DNA of 64,000 bases, from positions 1 through 64,000 of the forward strand of contig JAMNXP010000004.1 of NCBI GenBank assembly GCA_023653095.1, given 5' to 3'. This DNA is from Bacteroidia bacterium (GTDB lineage Bacteria; Bacteroidota; Bacteroidia; NS11-12g; UBA955). The translations under genes and the position numbers were made by a program. Below, one piece after another: positions 8,911 through 18,773 of the stretch; position 1 is the first letter of the stretch, and every line of letters starts with the position of its first letter. The notes under the pieces were generated by a model. The model did no database searches. It was not told the DNA's origin and saw nothing but the letters and a program-made list of their open reading frames with translations.

Positions 8911-11372
8911 TGGCAATAAAAAAATCTGAATTATACAGCAGCCTTTGGGCTGGAGCTGATGCGCTGAGAGGTGGAATGGATGCTTCCCAATACAAAGATT
9001 ATGTATTGGTGCTATTATTCCTAAAGTATGTAAGTGATAAAGCGGAAGCTGATCCTTATGCGTTGATTGAGGTACCCAAAGGGGCTTCATTTAAAGATGT
9101 AGCTGCGTTGAAAGGCACCAAAGACATTGGGGAGCAAATCGACATTGCTATTGGCAAAATTGCAAAAGCTAACGACCTGCAAAATGTAATTGATGTGGTT
9201 TCCTTCAACGATGAAGAGAAACTGGGTAAGGGCAAAGAGATGATTGACCGATTAAGTGACTTGGTTGCCATCTTTGAAAACCCTGCGCTCAATTTCAGTA
9301 AAAACAAAGCTGGTGGGGATGATATTTTGGGTGATGCCTATGAGTTTTTGATGCGACACTTTGCCACCGAATCGGGTAAAGCCAAAGGTCAATTCTATAC
9401 ACCATCTGAAGTTAGCCGTATCATGGCTTTGGTAATAGGTATTAAAAAAGGTGTTAAACAAAACCAAAGTTTTTATGATCCCACATCGGGTTCGGGTTCA
9501 TTGCTGCTTAAGGTGGCTGATGAATGCGATGGTTCAGCTTCTTTGTTTGGACAGGAGAAAGATGTGGCAACAGCCGCTTTGGCTAAAATGAACATGATTC
9601 TGCACAACAACCCAACCGCAGAAATCAAAAAGGGACAAAGCACCTTGTCAAACCCTTTATTTATAAATGAACAAGGTAATCTTAAAACCTTTGACTATTC
9701 GGTTGCTAATCCTCCGTTTTCGTTAAAAAACTGGACACAAGGGTTCAATCCCCAGGAAGATGAATTTGGCAGGTTTACAGGCTTTGGTATTCCCCCCGAA
9801 AAGAATGGTGATTATGCCTTCCTGTTGCACATCATAGCATCATTGAAAAGCACAGGAAAAGGTGCGGTGATTTTGCCGCATGGTGTATTGTTCCGTGGCA
9901 ATGCTGAGGCTGAAATCCGTAAAAACATCATTAAACAAGGTTTTATCAAAGGTATCATAGGCTTACCTGCCAACTTGTTTTATGGCACTGGTATTCCTGC
10001 TTGCATTATTGTGATTGATAAAGAAGATGCCGAAAAACGTCAAGGCATTTTTATGGTGGATGCCAGTAAAGGGTTTATGAAAGACGGGAACAAAAACCGT
10101 TTGCGTGACCAGGACATTCACAAAATTGTGGATGTGTTCAACAAACAACTGGAAATACCCAAATACAGTTGCTTTGTTCCCAACACCGAAATAGCTGACC
10201 CTAAAAACGATTACAACTTAAACATACCCCGTTACATTGATAGTCAGGAAGCGGAAGACATACAGGACATTGCTGCACATTTATTGGGTGGTATTCCTGA
10301 ACGTGATGTGGATGCATTGTCACCGTACTGGGATGCATACCCAAGACTAAAAGATGCTTTGTTTATAAAAAGTAAACGTGCTGGTTATTACGATTCCAAA
10401 CTGGAGAAGGATGCCATTAAGCAAACCATATTTAACCACCCCGATTTTAAAGCGTTTTCTGCCCGAATGAGCGATGTGTTTAACGCTTGGGCTAAAGACA
10501 CATCCAAAACATTAAAAGGGTTGCAAACGGGTTTTAAACCAAAAGAAATCATCCATCAGATTGCAGAGGACTTATTGACCACCTATGAAGGGAAAGCCTT
10601 ATTGGATAGATACGATGTGTACCAACATCTAATGAATTACTGGAATGATATGATGCAGGATGATTTGTACCAAATAACCGAAGATGGTTGGGTGGCAAAA
10701 CCATACCGCATTATGGAGAAGAACAAAAAGACGGGCAAAGAAACCGATAAAGGTTGGACATGCGATTTGGTTCCTCCTAGCTTAATCATTCAGCAGTATT
10801 TTAAAACAGAAAAAGACGCCTTGGAGGCTATGGAAGCTGAAAAGGAAAGCCTTGCAGCACAGTTAACTGAATTGGAAGAAGAACACAGTGGTGATGAAGG
10901 ATATTTTGCCGAGTTTGATAAGATAAACAAAGGTACTGTTACCAAAAGGATAAAAGAATTACAAGCTGCAAAACCAAAAGCGAAAAAAGAATCATTTGCC
11001 ATGGCAGCCGAAGATCCAGCAAGTTATGGAGAGCTAGCAGTGATGGAGCAATATATGGAGCTTTCGGATAAGCAGGTTAAAGTAAATGCAGACATTAAAA
11101 AGGCAAGCGAAGCCTTGGATAAAAAAGCCTGGGAGCAATATTCCAAACTTACCACCGAAGATGTAAAACAATTGGTTGTAGATGCCAAATGGATGAGCGC
11201 CATGCAAACAGCCATTGAGGGAGAAATGGAACGCATTAGCCAGCGTTTAACGGGGCGTATTAAGGAATTGATGGAACGCTACGAAACGCCATTGCCAGCA
11301 ATAGACAAGGAATTGACCGAACTGGAATACAAAGTAAATGCTCACCTTCAAAAAATGGGATTTGTATGGTAG
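8910..11372 (+). CDS. hsdM: Type I restriction-modification, modification subunit HsdM
   Basis: An 820-residue N6-adenine methyltransferase subunit that with HsdS methylates the recognition site. An HsdM N-terminal domain (EALRGGMDASQYKDYVL-like region near the start) precedes the SAM motif DPTSGSG from D190 and the catalytic NPPF at 267-270. After the catalytic domain there are about 300 extra residues with long charged coiled-coil stretches, making it longer than classic enzymes of about 500 aa. It starts inside the XRE stop (TAATG), ends in TAG, and overlaps hsdS by 7 bp. Confidence 0.93.
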   Translation: MAIKKSELYSSLWAGADALRGGMDASQYKDYVLVLLFLKYVSDKAEADPYALIEVPKGASFKDVAALKGTKDIGEQIDIAIGKIAKANDLQNVIDVVSFNDEEKLGKGKEMIDRLSDLVAIFENPALNFSKNKAGGDDILGDAYEFLMRHFATESGKAKGQFYTPSEVSRIMALVIGIKKGVKQNQSFYDPTSGSGSLLLKVADECDGSASLFGQEKDVATAALAKMNMILHNNPTAEIKKGQSTLSNPLFINEQGNLKTFDYSVANPPFSLKNWTQGFNPQEDEFGRFTGFGIPPEKNGDYAFLLHIIASLKSTGKGAVILPHGVLFRGNAEAEIRKNIIKQGFIKGIIGLPANLFYGTGIPACIIVIDKEDAEKRQGIFMVDASKGFMKDGNKNRLRDQDIHKIVDVFNKQLEIPKYSCFVPNTEIADPKNDYNLNIPRYIDSQEAEDIQDIAAHLLGGIPERDVDALSPYWDAYPRLKDALFIKSKRAGYYDSKLEKDAIKQTIFNHPDFKAFSARMSDVFNAWAKDTSKTLKGLQTGFKPKEIIHQIAEDLLTTYEGKALLDRYDVYQHLMNYWNDMMQDDLYQITEDGWVAKPYRIMEKNKKTGKETDKGWTCDLVPPSLIIQQYFKTEKDALEAMEAEKESLAAQLTELEEEHSGDEGYFAEFDKINKGTVTKRIKELQAAKPKAKKESFAMAAEDPASYGELAVMEQYMELSDKQVKVNADIKKASEALDKKAWEQYSKLTTEDVKQLVVDAKWMSAMQTAIEGEMERISQRLTGRIKELMERYETPLPAIDKELTELEYKVNAHLQKMGFVW

Positions 11373-12550
11373 TGGAGAAGGGGTACAAACAAACAGAGAT
11401 TGGAGTTATTCCAGTGGATTGGGAAGCGGTAAAAATTGAATCAATAATTAAATCCACCCAATTGGGCGGTAATTACTCAAATGATGAAGTTGAAAATGAA
11501 TTTCCGCTAATTAAAATGGGGAATTTATCAAGGGGTAAAATTAAACTTGATAAAATACAATACATTAGTAAAGGGAAGCCAAACGAAACTGACCTATTAA
11601 AGTTTGGGGATGTTTTGTTTAATACAAGAAACACCTTGGATTTGGTTGGTAAAGTGGCTATTTGGAGAGGTGAGTTATCAAGTGCTTATTTTAATTCAAA
11701 TATTATGCGCTTTAATTTCAATGACAATATTAGCTCAAGTTTATGGGTGAATTTGATATTGAACACACCAAATTTCATAACACAATTGAGGGGCATAGCA
11801 ATTGGAACCACAAGTGTAGCTGCAATTTATAATCGAGATCTTTTTAAACTCAAAATTCCACTCCCCTCACTCCCTGAACAAACCGCCATTGCCAATGCCT
11901 TATCGGATATGGATGCGCTGATAGCCCAAACCGAAAAGCTGATTGAGAAAAAGAAAGCCATCAAACAAGGGGTTATGCAGGAATTGTTGAAACCCAAAGA
12001 GGGTTGGGTGACGAAGAAGTTGGGGGAGGTTTGTGAAATCATTATGGGACAATCACCCTTGTCTGAATACTATAATTTTACTGGCATTGGTTTACCCTTA
12101 ATCCAAGGTAATGCAGATATAAAAAATCGAAAAACTATAACCAGAACGTATAGTTCAAATATTACAAAAAAAGGTAAGCTAGGTGATATTATTATGACTG
12201 TAAGAGCTCCAGTTGGGGAAATAGCTATATCGAGTTTTGAATGTTGTCTTGGAAGAGGGGTTTGCGCTCTTAGGTACGAAAATGATTTTATGTATCATTA
12301 TCTGATATCTATGGAAAATTATTGGAGTAGATTATCATCAGGATCAACTTTTGATAGCGTTAATTCTAGTCAAATAAGGGACTTGCCTATAACATTACCA
12401 GGAACGAAAAAAGAACAAATCGAAATAGCTAAAACACTAACAGACCTAGATAAAGATATTGAATTAACAGAAACTAAATTACAAAAACTCAAACACCAAA
12501 AACAGGGCATGATGCAGGCTTTGCATACGGGTAAAATACGATTGATATAA
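11366..12550 (+). CDS. hsdS: Type I restriction-modification, specificity subunit HsdS
   Basis: A 394-residue specificity subunit that sets the DNA target of the methylase and nuclease. Two variable target-recognition domains (about 20-150 and 210-340) are each followed by a conserved coiled-coil spacer: SLPEQTAIANALSDMDALI and KEQIEIAKTLTDLDKDIE. This internal duplication is typical of HsdS. The start overlaps the hsdM stop; its own stop overlaps the next ATG by one base. The TRDs cannot be converted to a target sequence by eye. Confidence 0.93.
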   Translation: MVVEKGYKQTEIGVIPVDWEAVKIESIIKSTQLGGNYSNDEVENEFPLIKMGNLSRGKIKLDKIQYISKGKPNETDLLKFGDVLFNTRNTLDLVGKVAIWRGELSSAYFNSNIMRFNFNDNISSSLWVNLILNTPNFITQLRGIAIGTTSVAAIYNRDLFKLKIPLPSLPEQTAIANALSDMDALIAQTEKLIEKKKAIKQGVMQELLKPKEGWVTKKLGEVCEIIMGQSPLSEYYNFTGIGLPLIQGNADIKNRKTITRTYSSNITKKGKLGDIIMTVRAPVGEIAISSFECCLGRGVCALRYENDFMYHYLISMENYWSRLSSGSTFDSVNSSQIRDLPITLPGTKKEQIEIAKTLTDLDKDIELTETKLQKLKHQKQGMMQALHTGKIRLI

Positions 12551-13449
12551 TGGCTTACCGAAAACAATATTTATTACAAGGGTTTATTACTAATGATTTA
12601 GCACTAAAAAGGAGCCATGAAATGGCTTTAGAAGCTGGTATTCCCGAAGGTAATTCTACAAAATATTTAGCTGCTTCAACGCAAATCGGCATTAATAATT
12701 GGGCATTAGTAATTGATGAGGAAAACCTAAATTATTTAACACCCGCAGAGCGCAGTTCTTCATTTTTTCACGAGATACCTAAGCCTGAACAATTTGTCAA
12801 ATTCTATACTCCAACCGTGTACAGATACATGCCCAAAAAGTTTGTTGATGAGTTTTTTAACGAAGGAAAATTAAAGATAGGTTCATTTAAAAAATTCAAA
12901 CAAAATGAAGACAGTCAAAAAGGTGATAGATCAGAAGGCAATGCTTATATATTTGGTAACTCAGGCACCCATTCGTTTGTAAGTGTTGCAAATTATGGAA
13001 GTGATGCATTTGTGCTTTCTACAAGCCTTTTAATTAGCAGCGAATTACAGACTTTATTCGACTCCGATGATTGTATAGTTATTACAGATCCTGTAAATTT
13101 TGCAATTGAGGTATCAAAAAAAATAGAGCATTTCAGGGGTTTGCTAGTTGGAGCATGTCGTTATCAGCCAAACAAAACTATTCAAAGAAATATTCCAAAT
13201 TTTGACATAGATAGTTTAAAGGTTAGTGAAATGGATCAAAGTATTGATATGAATAAACTATTTGCTCTTAGTTCAGATGTAGCGGGTGATGATGTGTTTT
13301 TTAACAAATTAATGATTCATAGCCCACAGCAAGAATATAGATTTATTTGGTTTACATGGGATGGCGATGTTCCTGAGTCAATTGATATCATATGCCCAGA
13401 GGCACAAAAATATTGTAGAAGATTAAACGAATTAGATCTCAACAGCTAA
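12550..13449 (+). CDS. Uncharacterised protein inserted between hsdS and hsdR
   Basis: A 299-residue soluble protein I cannot assign. The central segment VYRYMPKKFVDEFFNEG-KLKIGSFKKFK followed by a D-x-KGDRSEG stretch is reminiscent of DUF2971-type proteins, in which a YRY/F start precedes a strand with a G-x-L-x-x-G/S pattern. It overlaps hsdS by one base (TAATG) and ends one base before the hsdR ATG, so it is an integral member of the operon. It may be a defence accessory or effector; this rests on position only. Confidence 0.6.
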   Translation: MAYRKQYLLQGFITNDLALKRSHEMALEAGIPEGNSTKYLAASTQIGINNWALVIDEENLNYLTPAERSSSFFHEIPKPEQFVKFYTPTVYRYMPKKFVDEFFNEGKLKIGSFKKFKQNEDSQKGDRSEGNAYIFGNSGTHSFVSVANYGSDAFVLSTSLLISSELQTLFDSDDCIVITDPVNFAIEVSKKIEHFRGLLVGACRYQPNKTIQRNIPNFDIDSLKVSEMDQSIDMNKLFALSSDVAGDDVFFNKLMIHSPQQEYRFIWFTWDGDVPESIDIICPEAQKYCRRLNELDLNS

Positions 13450-13450
13450 T

Positions 13451-16400
13451 ATGAGAAAAGAACGCATTACTCAAAACCGAGTGGTTCAATTGCTGGTGGA
13501 AAAATTGAAATATACCTACCTGGGCAACCTGGAGGAACAGGAAAATAGCAATATCCGTGATGAGGATGTTAAGTCTTGGTTGGTAGAGTCAGGATATTCC
13601 GATGCTGTGATTGGTCGTGCATTGTTTGATTTTAAAAAAGCCGCAGCATTAAATCCAAGCGATGATTTATACCCCATAAACCGAGAGGTATATAACAAAC
13701 TGCGTTACGGTGTTAAGGTAAAAGATGATACATCCGATTTGGTACAAACTGTTTGGTTGATTGATTGGAAAAACCCACAACGAAATCATTTTGCTATTGC
13801 TGAAGAAGTAACGGTGAAAGGTGAAAATACCAAGCGTCCAGATATTGTGTTGTATGTAAACGGTATTGCATTGGGCGTGTTAGAACTCAAACGTGCCAGT
13901 GTTTCAGCTTCAGAAGGTATTCGCCAGAATTTGGACAACCAACAACACCGATTCATTAAACCGTTTTTCTCCACCATTCAAACCGTATTGGCAGGTAACG
14001 ACAGCCAGGGCTTGTTTTACGGCACCACCAAAACCCCTGAAAAGTTTTTCCTGAAATGGAAGGAGGATGATTACAATTACGATCCAAACAAAAACATACT
14101 AGACCAACACTTACTTCAGTTTTGCGCCAAAGAACGCATCCTAGAGTTTATTCATGATTATGTGGTGTTTGATGCAGGAGTAAAAAAGCTGTGTCGTCCC
14201 AACCAATTCTTTGGAGTTAAAGCAGCCCAACAGTTTATTCAAAAGCGTGAAGGAGGCATCATTTGGCATACCCAGGGTTCAGGCAAATCGCTGACCATGG
14301 TTTGGCTAGCAAAATGGATCAGAGAAAACCAAACGGATGCTCGTTTATTAATCATTACAGACAGAACCGAACTGGACGAGCAAATTGAAAAAGTATTCAA
14401 GGGTGTAGATGAACAGATCTACCGTACCAAAAGCGGTAGGGATTTGTTGGATAAACTGAATGGCACAACACCTTGGTTATTATGTTCACTTATACACAAG
14501 TTTGGAGGCAACGATGAAAACGATATGGATGATTTCATCAAAGAAATCAAGAAGCCAGCAGATTTTAAGCCCAAAGGAAACCTCTTCGTTTTTATAGATG
14601 AATGTCACCGTACACAAAGTGGAGAGCTGCATAAAGCCATGAAAGATCTGTTGCCAGAAGCATTATTTGTTGGCTTTACGGGAACACCATTACTTAAAAC
14701 GGACAAAAAGAAATCCATTGAAATATTTGGTAGATACATTCACACTTACAAATTCAACGAAGCCGTGGAAGATGGTGTGGTGTTGGATTTATTGTATGAA
14801 GCCCGTGATGTTGACCAAAAAATAACCGACCAAAAAGGTATTGATGAGTGGTTTGAAACGGTCACCAAAGAAATGAACGATTTGCCCAAAGCTGAGCTCA
14901 AACAGAAATGGGGAACCATGCAAAAAATCTTGAGTACCAAAGACCGTTTGCAAAAAATTGCCTTCGATATCATTAAAGATTTCAGGGTAAAGCCGAGGTT
15001 AAAGGATGGACGAGGTAATGCAATTTTAGTGACCAAAAGCATTTACGAAGCATGCCGATACTTTGAAATATTCCAGCAATTTGGGTTTAAGAAATGCGCC
15101 ATTGTAACCAGCTTTGAACCTTCAACTGCCAGTATCAAAGGTGAAACAACAGGTGATGGAGAGACCGAAAAACTTGAGCAATACGACATTTACCAAAAGA
15201 TGCTCAATGGCAAAGACCGAGAGCAATTTGAAAAGGATGTAAAAAAGCAATTCATAGACGAACCAGCCAACATGCAGCTTTTAATTGTGGTAGATAAACT
15301 GCTTACTGGTTTTGATGCTCCTAGTTGTACCTACTTATACATTGATAAAGAGATGCGTGACCACGGTTTGTTCCAGGCAATATGCAGGGTTAATCGCACT
15401 GAAAAAGAGGACAAGGAGTTTGGTTACATCGTGGACTATAAAAACTTGTTTAATAGCCTAAATCAGTCCATAGCAGATTACACTTCTGATGCCTTCGATG
15501 ACTTTGAAGAGGAAGACGTGAAGGGCTTATTGGTTGACCGTTTAGCCAAAGCAAAAGAACGATTGGAAGATGCCCTAGAAACTGTTTATGAATTAACCAA
15601 AAACGTTGAAGCCCCAAAACAGATTGAGCAATACATCAAATTTTTCTGCGGCAATATAGAAGATAAAGATGCATTGAAAGCCAATGAAGAAACCCGATTA
15701 ACATTCTACAAAGCGGTAGTTTCATTAATCAGGGCTTACAATAACATAGCTCCTGAAATGATTGAAGCAGGTTACAACCAGGCTGAAGCAGATAGGATTA
15801 AAAACAAGGTTGATGAGTATACCGAGCTTCGTAATGCCATTAAAATTGCAAGTGATGAGTACATTGATCTTAAACAATACGAGCCCGACATGAGGCAGTT
15901 ATTGGACATGTACCTGAGTGCAGACCCAAGTAGAACCATTTCAAATTTTGGCGATGCCAGCTTACTTCAAATTATTGTGGAACAAGGTATCGGAGCAGCA
16001 ACCGATAGACTACCGACAGCCATTAGGCGAAGCAAAGAAGCTGTTGCAGAAACGCTAGAAGCCAATATGCGTAAAGTAATTACACAAGAGATGCCTATCA
16101 ATCCTGTGTATTATGAACGCATGAGTGTACTGCTTCAGGAGTTGATACATCAACGTAAAAACGGTGCAATCAACTATGAGCAATTCTTGAAAAAGATTGA
16201 AGAAATGGCTAAGAAGGTTAAGCCAGAAAACAAACAAAGCCAATACCCTTCAAATATCAACACCCCAGCGAAACAAGCCATTTATGAAATTGTGGAGGAT
16301 GAAAACCTCACTTTAGCAATGGAGGCAGATGTAGCATATAACGTTGAAGAAAACTGGATTGGAAACACATTGAAAGAACGTAAGGTTAAACATGCTATTA

Positions 16401-16474
16401 GTCGTCATGTAAGTGATCCCGACATGGTAGAAACCATTTTAGAAGTAATTAAAAATCAGAAGGAGTATAGATAA
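13451..16474 (+). CDS. hsdR: Type I restriction-modification, restriction subunit HsdR
   Basis: A 1007-residue motor-nuclease subunit that translocates DNA and cuts unmethylated DNA. An N-terminal PD-(D/E)xK nuclease is visible with D131, E145 and K147 (ELK). The SF2 helicase follows, with Walker A TQGSGKS at 274-280 and DECH at 383-386. Motif GFTGTPL and the helicase C-terminal region with FQAICRVNRT come next. A helical C-terminal domain would contact HsdM. All key residues are present, so the system appears functional. Confidence 0.95.
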   Translation: MRKERITQNRVVQLLVEKLKYTYLGNLEEQENSNIRDEDVKSWLVESGYSDAVIGRALFDFKKAAALNPSDDLYPINREVYNKLRYGVKVKDDTSDLVQTVWLIDWKNPQRNHFAIAEEVTVKGENTKRPDIVLYVNGIALGVLELKRASVSASEGIRQNLDNQQHRFIKPFFSTIQTVLAGNDSQGLFYGTTKTPEKFFLKWKEDDYNYDPNKNILDQHLLQFCAKERILEFIHDYVVFDAGVKKLCRPNQFFGVKAAQQFIQKREGGIIWHTQGSGKSLTMVWLAKWIRENQTDARLLIITDRTELDEQIEKVFKGVDEQIYRTKSGRDLLDKLNGTTPWLLCSLIHKFGGNDENDMDDFIKEIKKPADFKPKGNLFVFIDECHRTQSGELHKAMKDLLPEALFVGFTGTPLLKTDKKKSIEIFGRYIHTYKFNEAVEDGVVLDLLYEARDVDQKITDQKGIDEWFETVTKEMNDLPKAELKQKWGTMQKILSTKDRLQKIAFDIIKDFRVKPRLKDGRGNAILVTKSIYEACRYFEIFQQFGFKKCAIVTSFEPSTASIKGETTGDGETEKLEQYDIYQKMLNGKDREQFEKDVKKQFIDEPANMQLLIVVDKLLTGFDAPSCTYLYIDKEMRDHGLFQAICRVNRTEKEDKEFGYIVDYKNLFNSLNQSIADYTSDAFDDFEEEDVKGLLVDRLAKAKERLEDALETVYELTKNVEAPKQIEQYIKFFCGNIEDKDALKANEETRLTFYKAVVSLIRAYNNIAPEMIEAGYNQAEADRIKNKVDEYTELRNAIKIASDEYIDLKQYEPDMRQLLDMYLSADPSRTISNFGDASLLQIIVEQGIGAATDRLPTAIRRSKEAVAETLEANMRKVITQEMPINPVYYERMSVLLQELIHQRKNGAINYEQFLKKIEEMAKKVKPENKQSQYPSNINTPAKQAIYEIVEDENLTLAMEADVAYNVEENWIGNTLKERKVKHAISRHVSDPDMVETILEVIKNQKEYR

Positions 16475-17166
16475 TGGTGGTGGCTGGTATAGAGGTTGAG
16501 TTGGTTCAGAAGGACATCAAGAACTTACACTTGGCGGTTTACCCTCCCAATGGCAGGGTACGTTTGGCAGCACCAATGGATGTGAACGAAAGAACCTTGG
16601 AGCTTTATGTTACCTCAAAAATACCATGGATCAGAAAGCAACAGCGTAAATTTACCAGCATTGATAGACAATCTGAAAGGCAATATGTAAACCGTGAATC
16701 GCATTATTTTTTAGGTAAACGCTATTTACTCAGGGTTCATGAAACAGACCACCCATATCGTTATCCAAAAGTTGAGTGCAAAACCAAAACATATATTGAC
16801 CTATTTGTAAAAGAGAACTACTCGACCGAACAACGTGCCGAGTTGATGAAAGAATGGTACCGAGTAAAGCTAAAAGATATTTTATCGGAGCTTGTGCCCA
16901 AATGGGAAGCTATACTCAATGTAAAAGCCAACCAAGTCAAAGTGCAAACCATGAGAACCAAATGGGGTTCGTGCAACACCGATAATGGGAATATACTGTT
17001 CAACATAGAACTAGCTAAAAAGCCTATTGAATGTATCGAATACGTTGTTGTGCATGAGCTATTGCACTTGATAGAAAGGAAACACAGCGACTTATTTAAA
17101 GCATATTTGGATAAGTATGTGCCGAATTGGAAGATGCAAAAAGAAGCACTAAATCAAGGAAATTAG
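16474..17166 (+). CDS. YgjP/DUF45-family zinc metalloprotease-like protein
   Basis: A 230-residue protein with the DUF45 pattern: a WGSCN segment, then VVHELLHLIERKHSDLF with zinc-binding H194-E195-x-x-H198 and a further conserved H in KHSDLF. Family members (YgjP) frequently accompany Type I RM genes. It overlaps hsdR by one base (TAATG) and is the last gene of the operon. Substrate is unknown; a role in turnover of RM subunits or phage proteins is possible. Confidence 0.85.
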   Translation: MVVAGIEVELVQKDIKNLHLAVYPPNGRVRLAAPMDVNERTLELYVTSKIPWIRKQQRKFTSIDRQSERQYVNRESHYFLGKRYLLRVHETDHPYRYPKVECKTKTYIDLFVKENYSTEQRAELMKEWYRVKLKDILSELVPKWEAILNVKANQVKVQTMRTKWGSCNTDNGNILFNIELAKKPIECIEYVVVHELLHLIERKHSDLFKAYLDKYVPNWKMQKEALNQGN

Positions 17167-17317
17167 ATAATAATTCAGTGATATTAGCGGAAATTCCACC
17201 GAGAAATCACACTACCCCAAAATGAATAAAAAATATCGAAAAGCACTGTAAATAAAGGCATTTCAAGGTGGCACCTCACAACCAGAAAATATATAAAGTT
17301 TGAGGTCTAATCATGTA

Positions 17318-17596
17318 TCATCCCTGATTCTCGATTTTTTTCGCCAAAAGTGACATCAACAAAACGCCAAACTGGTCTTGGGTCACCTTATAAATTTTCG
17401 GATTATTTCTGTTTGCTGGAACAATTTCAATCCAACCTTTATGGTTTGCTCCCTTCTCGATATAGTCATCAACATCCACTTTTTTTACACGCACATTGGT
17501 GGTTTCATTTGGTAGTTTAATGCTTTCGTTTTGCTTTTCAGTAGTTTGCGCATAGTAATCCAATAACTGCGCTTTTGTTATAACAATATTTTTCAT
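17318..17596 (-). CDS. Hypothetical protein, 92 aa
   Basis: A small soluble protein without recognisable family. It has a helical start, a central VRVKKVDVDDYIEKG strand-rich part and a C-terminal helix (QFGVLLMSLLAKKIEN). It is convergent with the RM operon across a 151-bp gap in which I see no gene or hairpin. Confidence 0.4.
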   Translation of the reverse strand: MKNIVITKAQLLDYYAQTTEKQNESIKLPNETTNVRVKKVDVDDYIEKGANHKGWIEIVPANRNNPKIYKVTQDQFGVLLMSLLAKKIENQG

Positions 17597-17950
17597 AATA
17601 TTTTTTAAGAATAAATAGTTACAATTGGAATTGCAGATTTAAAATTGTCCGATCAAATTTGTTCGATGACAGAGCCAATAAAACTTGCTCTGTTTCCAGG
17701 TTAACTAATAAGGTTACATAGTATAGGCCCTCCCTAACCCGTATCTTCTTCCCTGGGCCACTTCCTGCCTAGGTAAACATGGGCCTTAATCTCGTTTTCT
17801 TTAGCAACCTTCAAAAATTTTTTAAAATTTTTCAAAGTCCAAAAGTTCAGAAATCGTATCACGAACAAAAGTGTATCATTTTAATCTTTATAATGTATTA
17901 ATTGTGAAAACAAAACCGTATCTTTGTAATCTAAAAGAATTGGCTGATAC
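17597..17950. other. Gene-free 354-bp spacer with a -7 promoter element
   Basis: No supported gene. The only recognisable signal is TATCTTTG at 17919-17926, a -7 element 25 bp before the small ORF at 17951. GGCCC/GGGCC blocks at about 17727-17793 could pair into weak hairpins. An AT-only inverted stretch lies at about 17816-17834. Confidence 0.4.
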
Positions 17951-18103
17951 ATGGACAGATGTTACATTGAATATTTAAACGCATCAAAAAACTTTCAGAG
18001 GGACATCCTATACTTTGAGGGAGAGAATGCATATGAAGATGCGGTAGCTTGGGGACAAGCTAATTTGGAGAACTTTATTCGAGATATGATCAAATATGTT
18101 TGA
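17951..18103 (+). CDS. 50-aa small ORF overlapping the resolvase
   Basis: The frame MDRCYIEYLNASKNFQRD... is acidic and predicted helical. It follows a TATCTTTG promoter element by 25 bp and overlaps the resolvase start by 8 bp, so the two are probably translated from one transcript. No family recognised. Confidence 0.4.
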   Translation: MDRCYIEYLNASKNFQRDILYFEGENAYEDAVAWGQANLENFIRDMIKYV

Positions 18104-18740
18104 ATCTATGAAAACGAGAGTCGTGATTTTTTCGAGGGTATCTACCCTAGCACAGGATTATCAGAGACAAACTGATGAACTTTTGGAATACGCTTCAAAA
18201 ATGGGTTATTCAGTAGAACGAATCTTCGAGGAAAAGATAAGTGGGGCTAAGAAGAACGAAGAGCGCAAGGAGCTTATGGCAATGATGTCATTTATAAAGA
18301 GCAACCAAATTGAAAAGGTACTAACATGGGAACTGTCACGTATTGGGAGAAATGCGGTTCAGGTTTTACAGGTAGTTGAGATGCTCAATGAGGCTAAGGT
18401 AAGTTTGTTCATAAAAAACTACAACCTGGAAACACTTAACCCTGATGGAACCGTTAACCCACTGAGTCAATTCATGGTTCAGATCCTCAACTCAGTTAAT
18501 AAGATGGAGAGGCAAACCATCGTGCAGCGCTTGCAGAGTGGATATAAACAACACCGAGCACTAAACAAACCTGTTGGTAGAAAACCTGGGGTTCAAATTA
18601 AAACCGATGAACAATTTTTACAAGAGAACAAGGAAGTTGCTAAATTGCTAAAGCAAGGTTATTCTGTACGAAAGGTGATGAAGTTAACAGATAGGAGCAG
18701 CGGGACAGTACAGAAGGTTAAAAAGTTGTTCTCAATTTAA
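18096..18740 (+). CDS. Small serine recombinase (resolvase/invertase family)
   Basis: A 214-residue DNA resolvase/invertase. The catalytic domain starts FSRVSTLAQDYQRQ with nucleophile S16. The LTWELSRIGRNAVQVLQ segment supplies the conserved arginine region, and a C-terminal helix-turn-helix includes SVRKVMKLTDRSSGTVQKV. M5 (18108) is an alternative start. It lacks the zinc ribbon of large recombinases. It may mark a nested element that delivered the next gene. Confidence 0.85.
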   Translation: MFESMKTRVVIFSRVSTLAQDYQRQTDELLEYASKMGYSVERIFEEKISGAKKNEERKELMAMMSFIKSNQIEKVLTWELSRIGRNAVQVLQVVEMLNEAKVSLFIKNYNLETLNPDGTVNPLSQFMVQILNSVNKMERQTIVQRLQSGYKQHRALNKPVGRKPGVQIKTDEQFLQENKEVAKLLKQGYSVRKVMKLTDRSSGTVQKVKKLFSI

Positions 18741-18773
18741 TAGATAAGATTTTACAAGTTATTTAAAGCAAAA

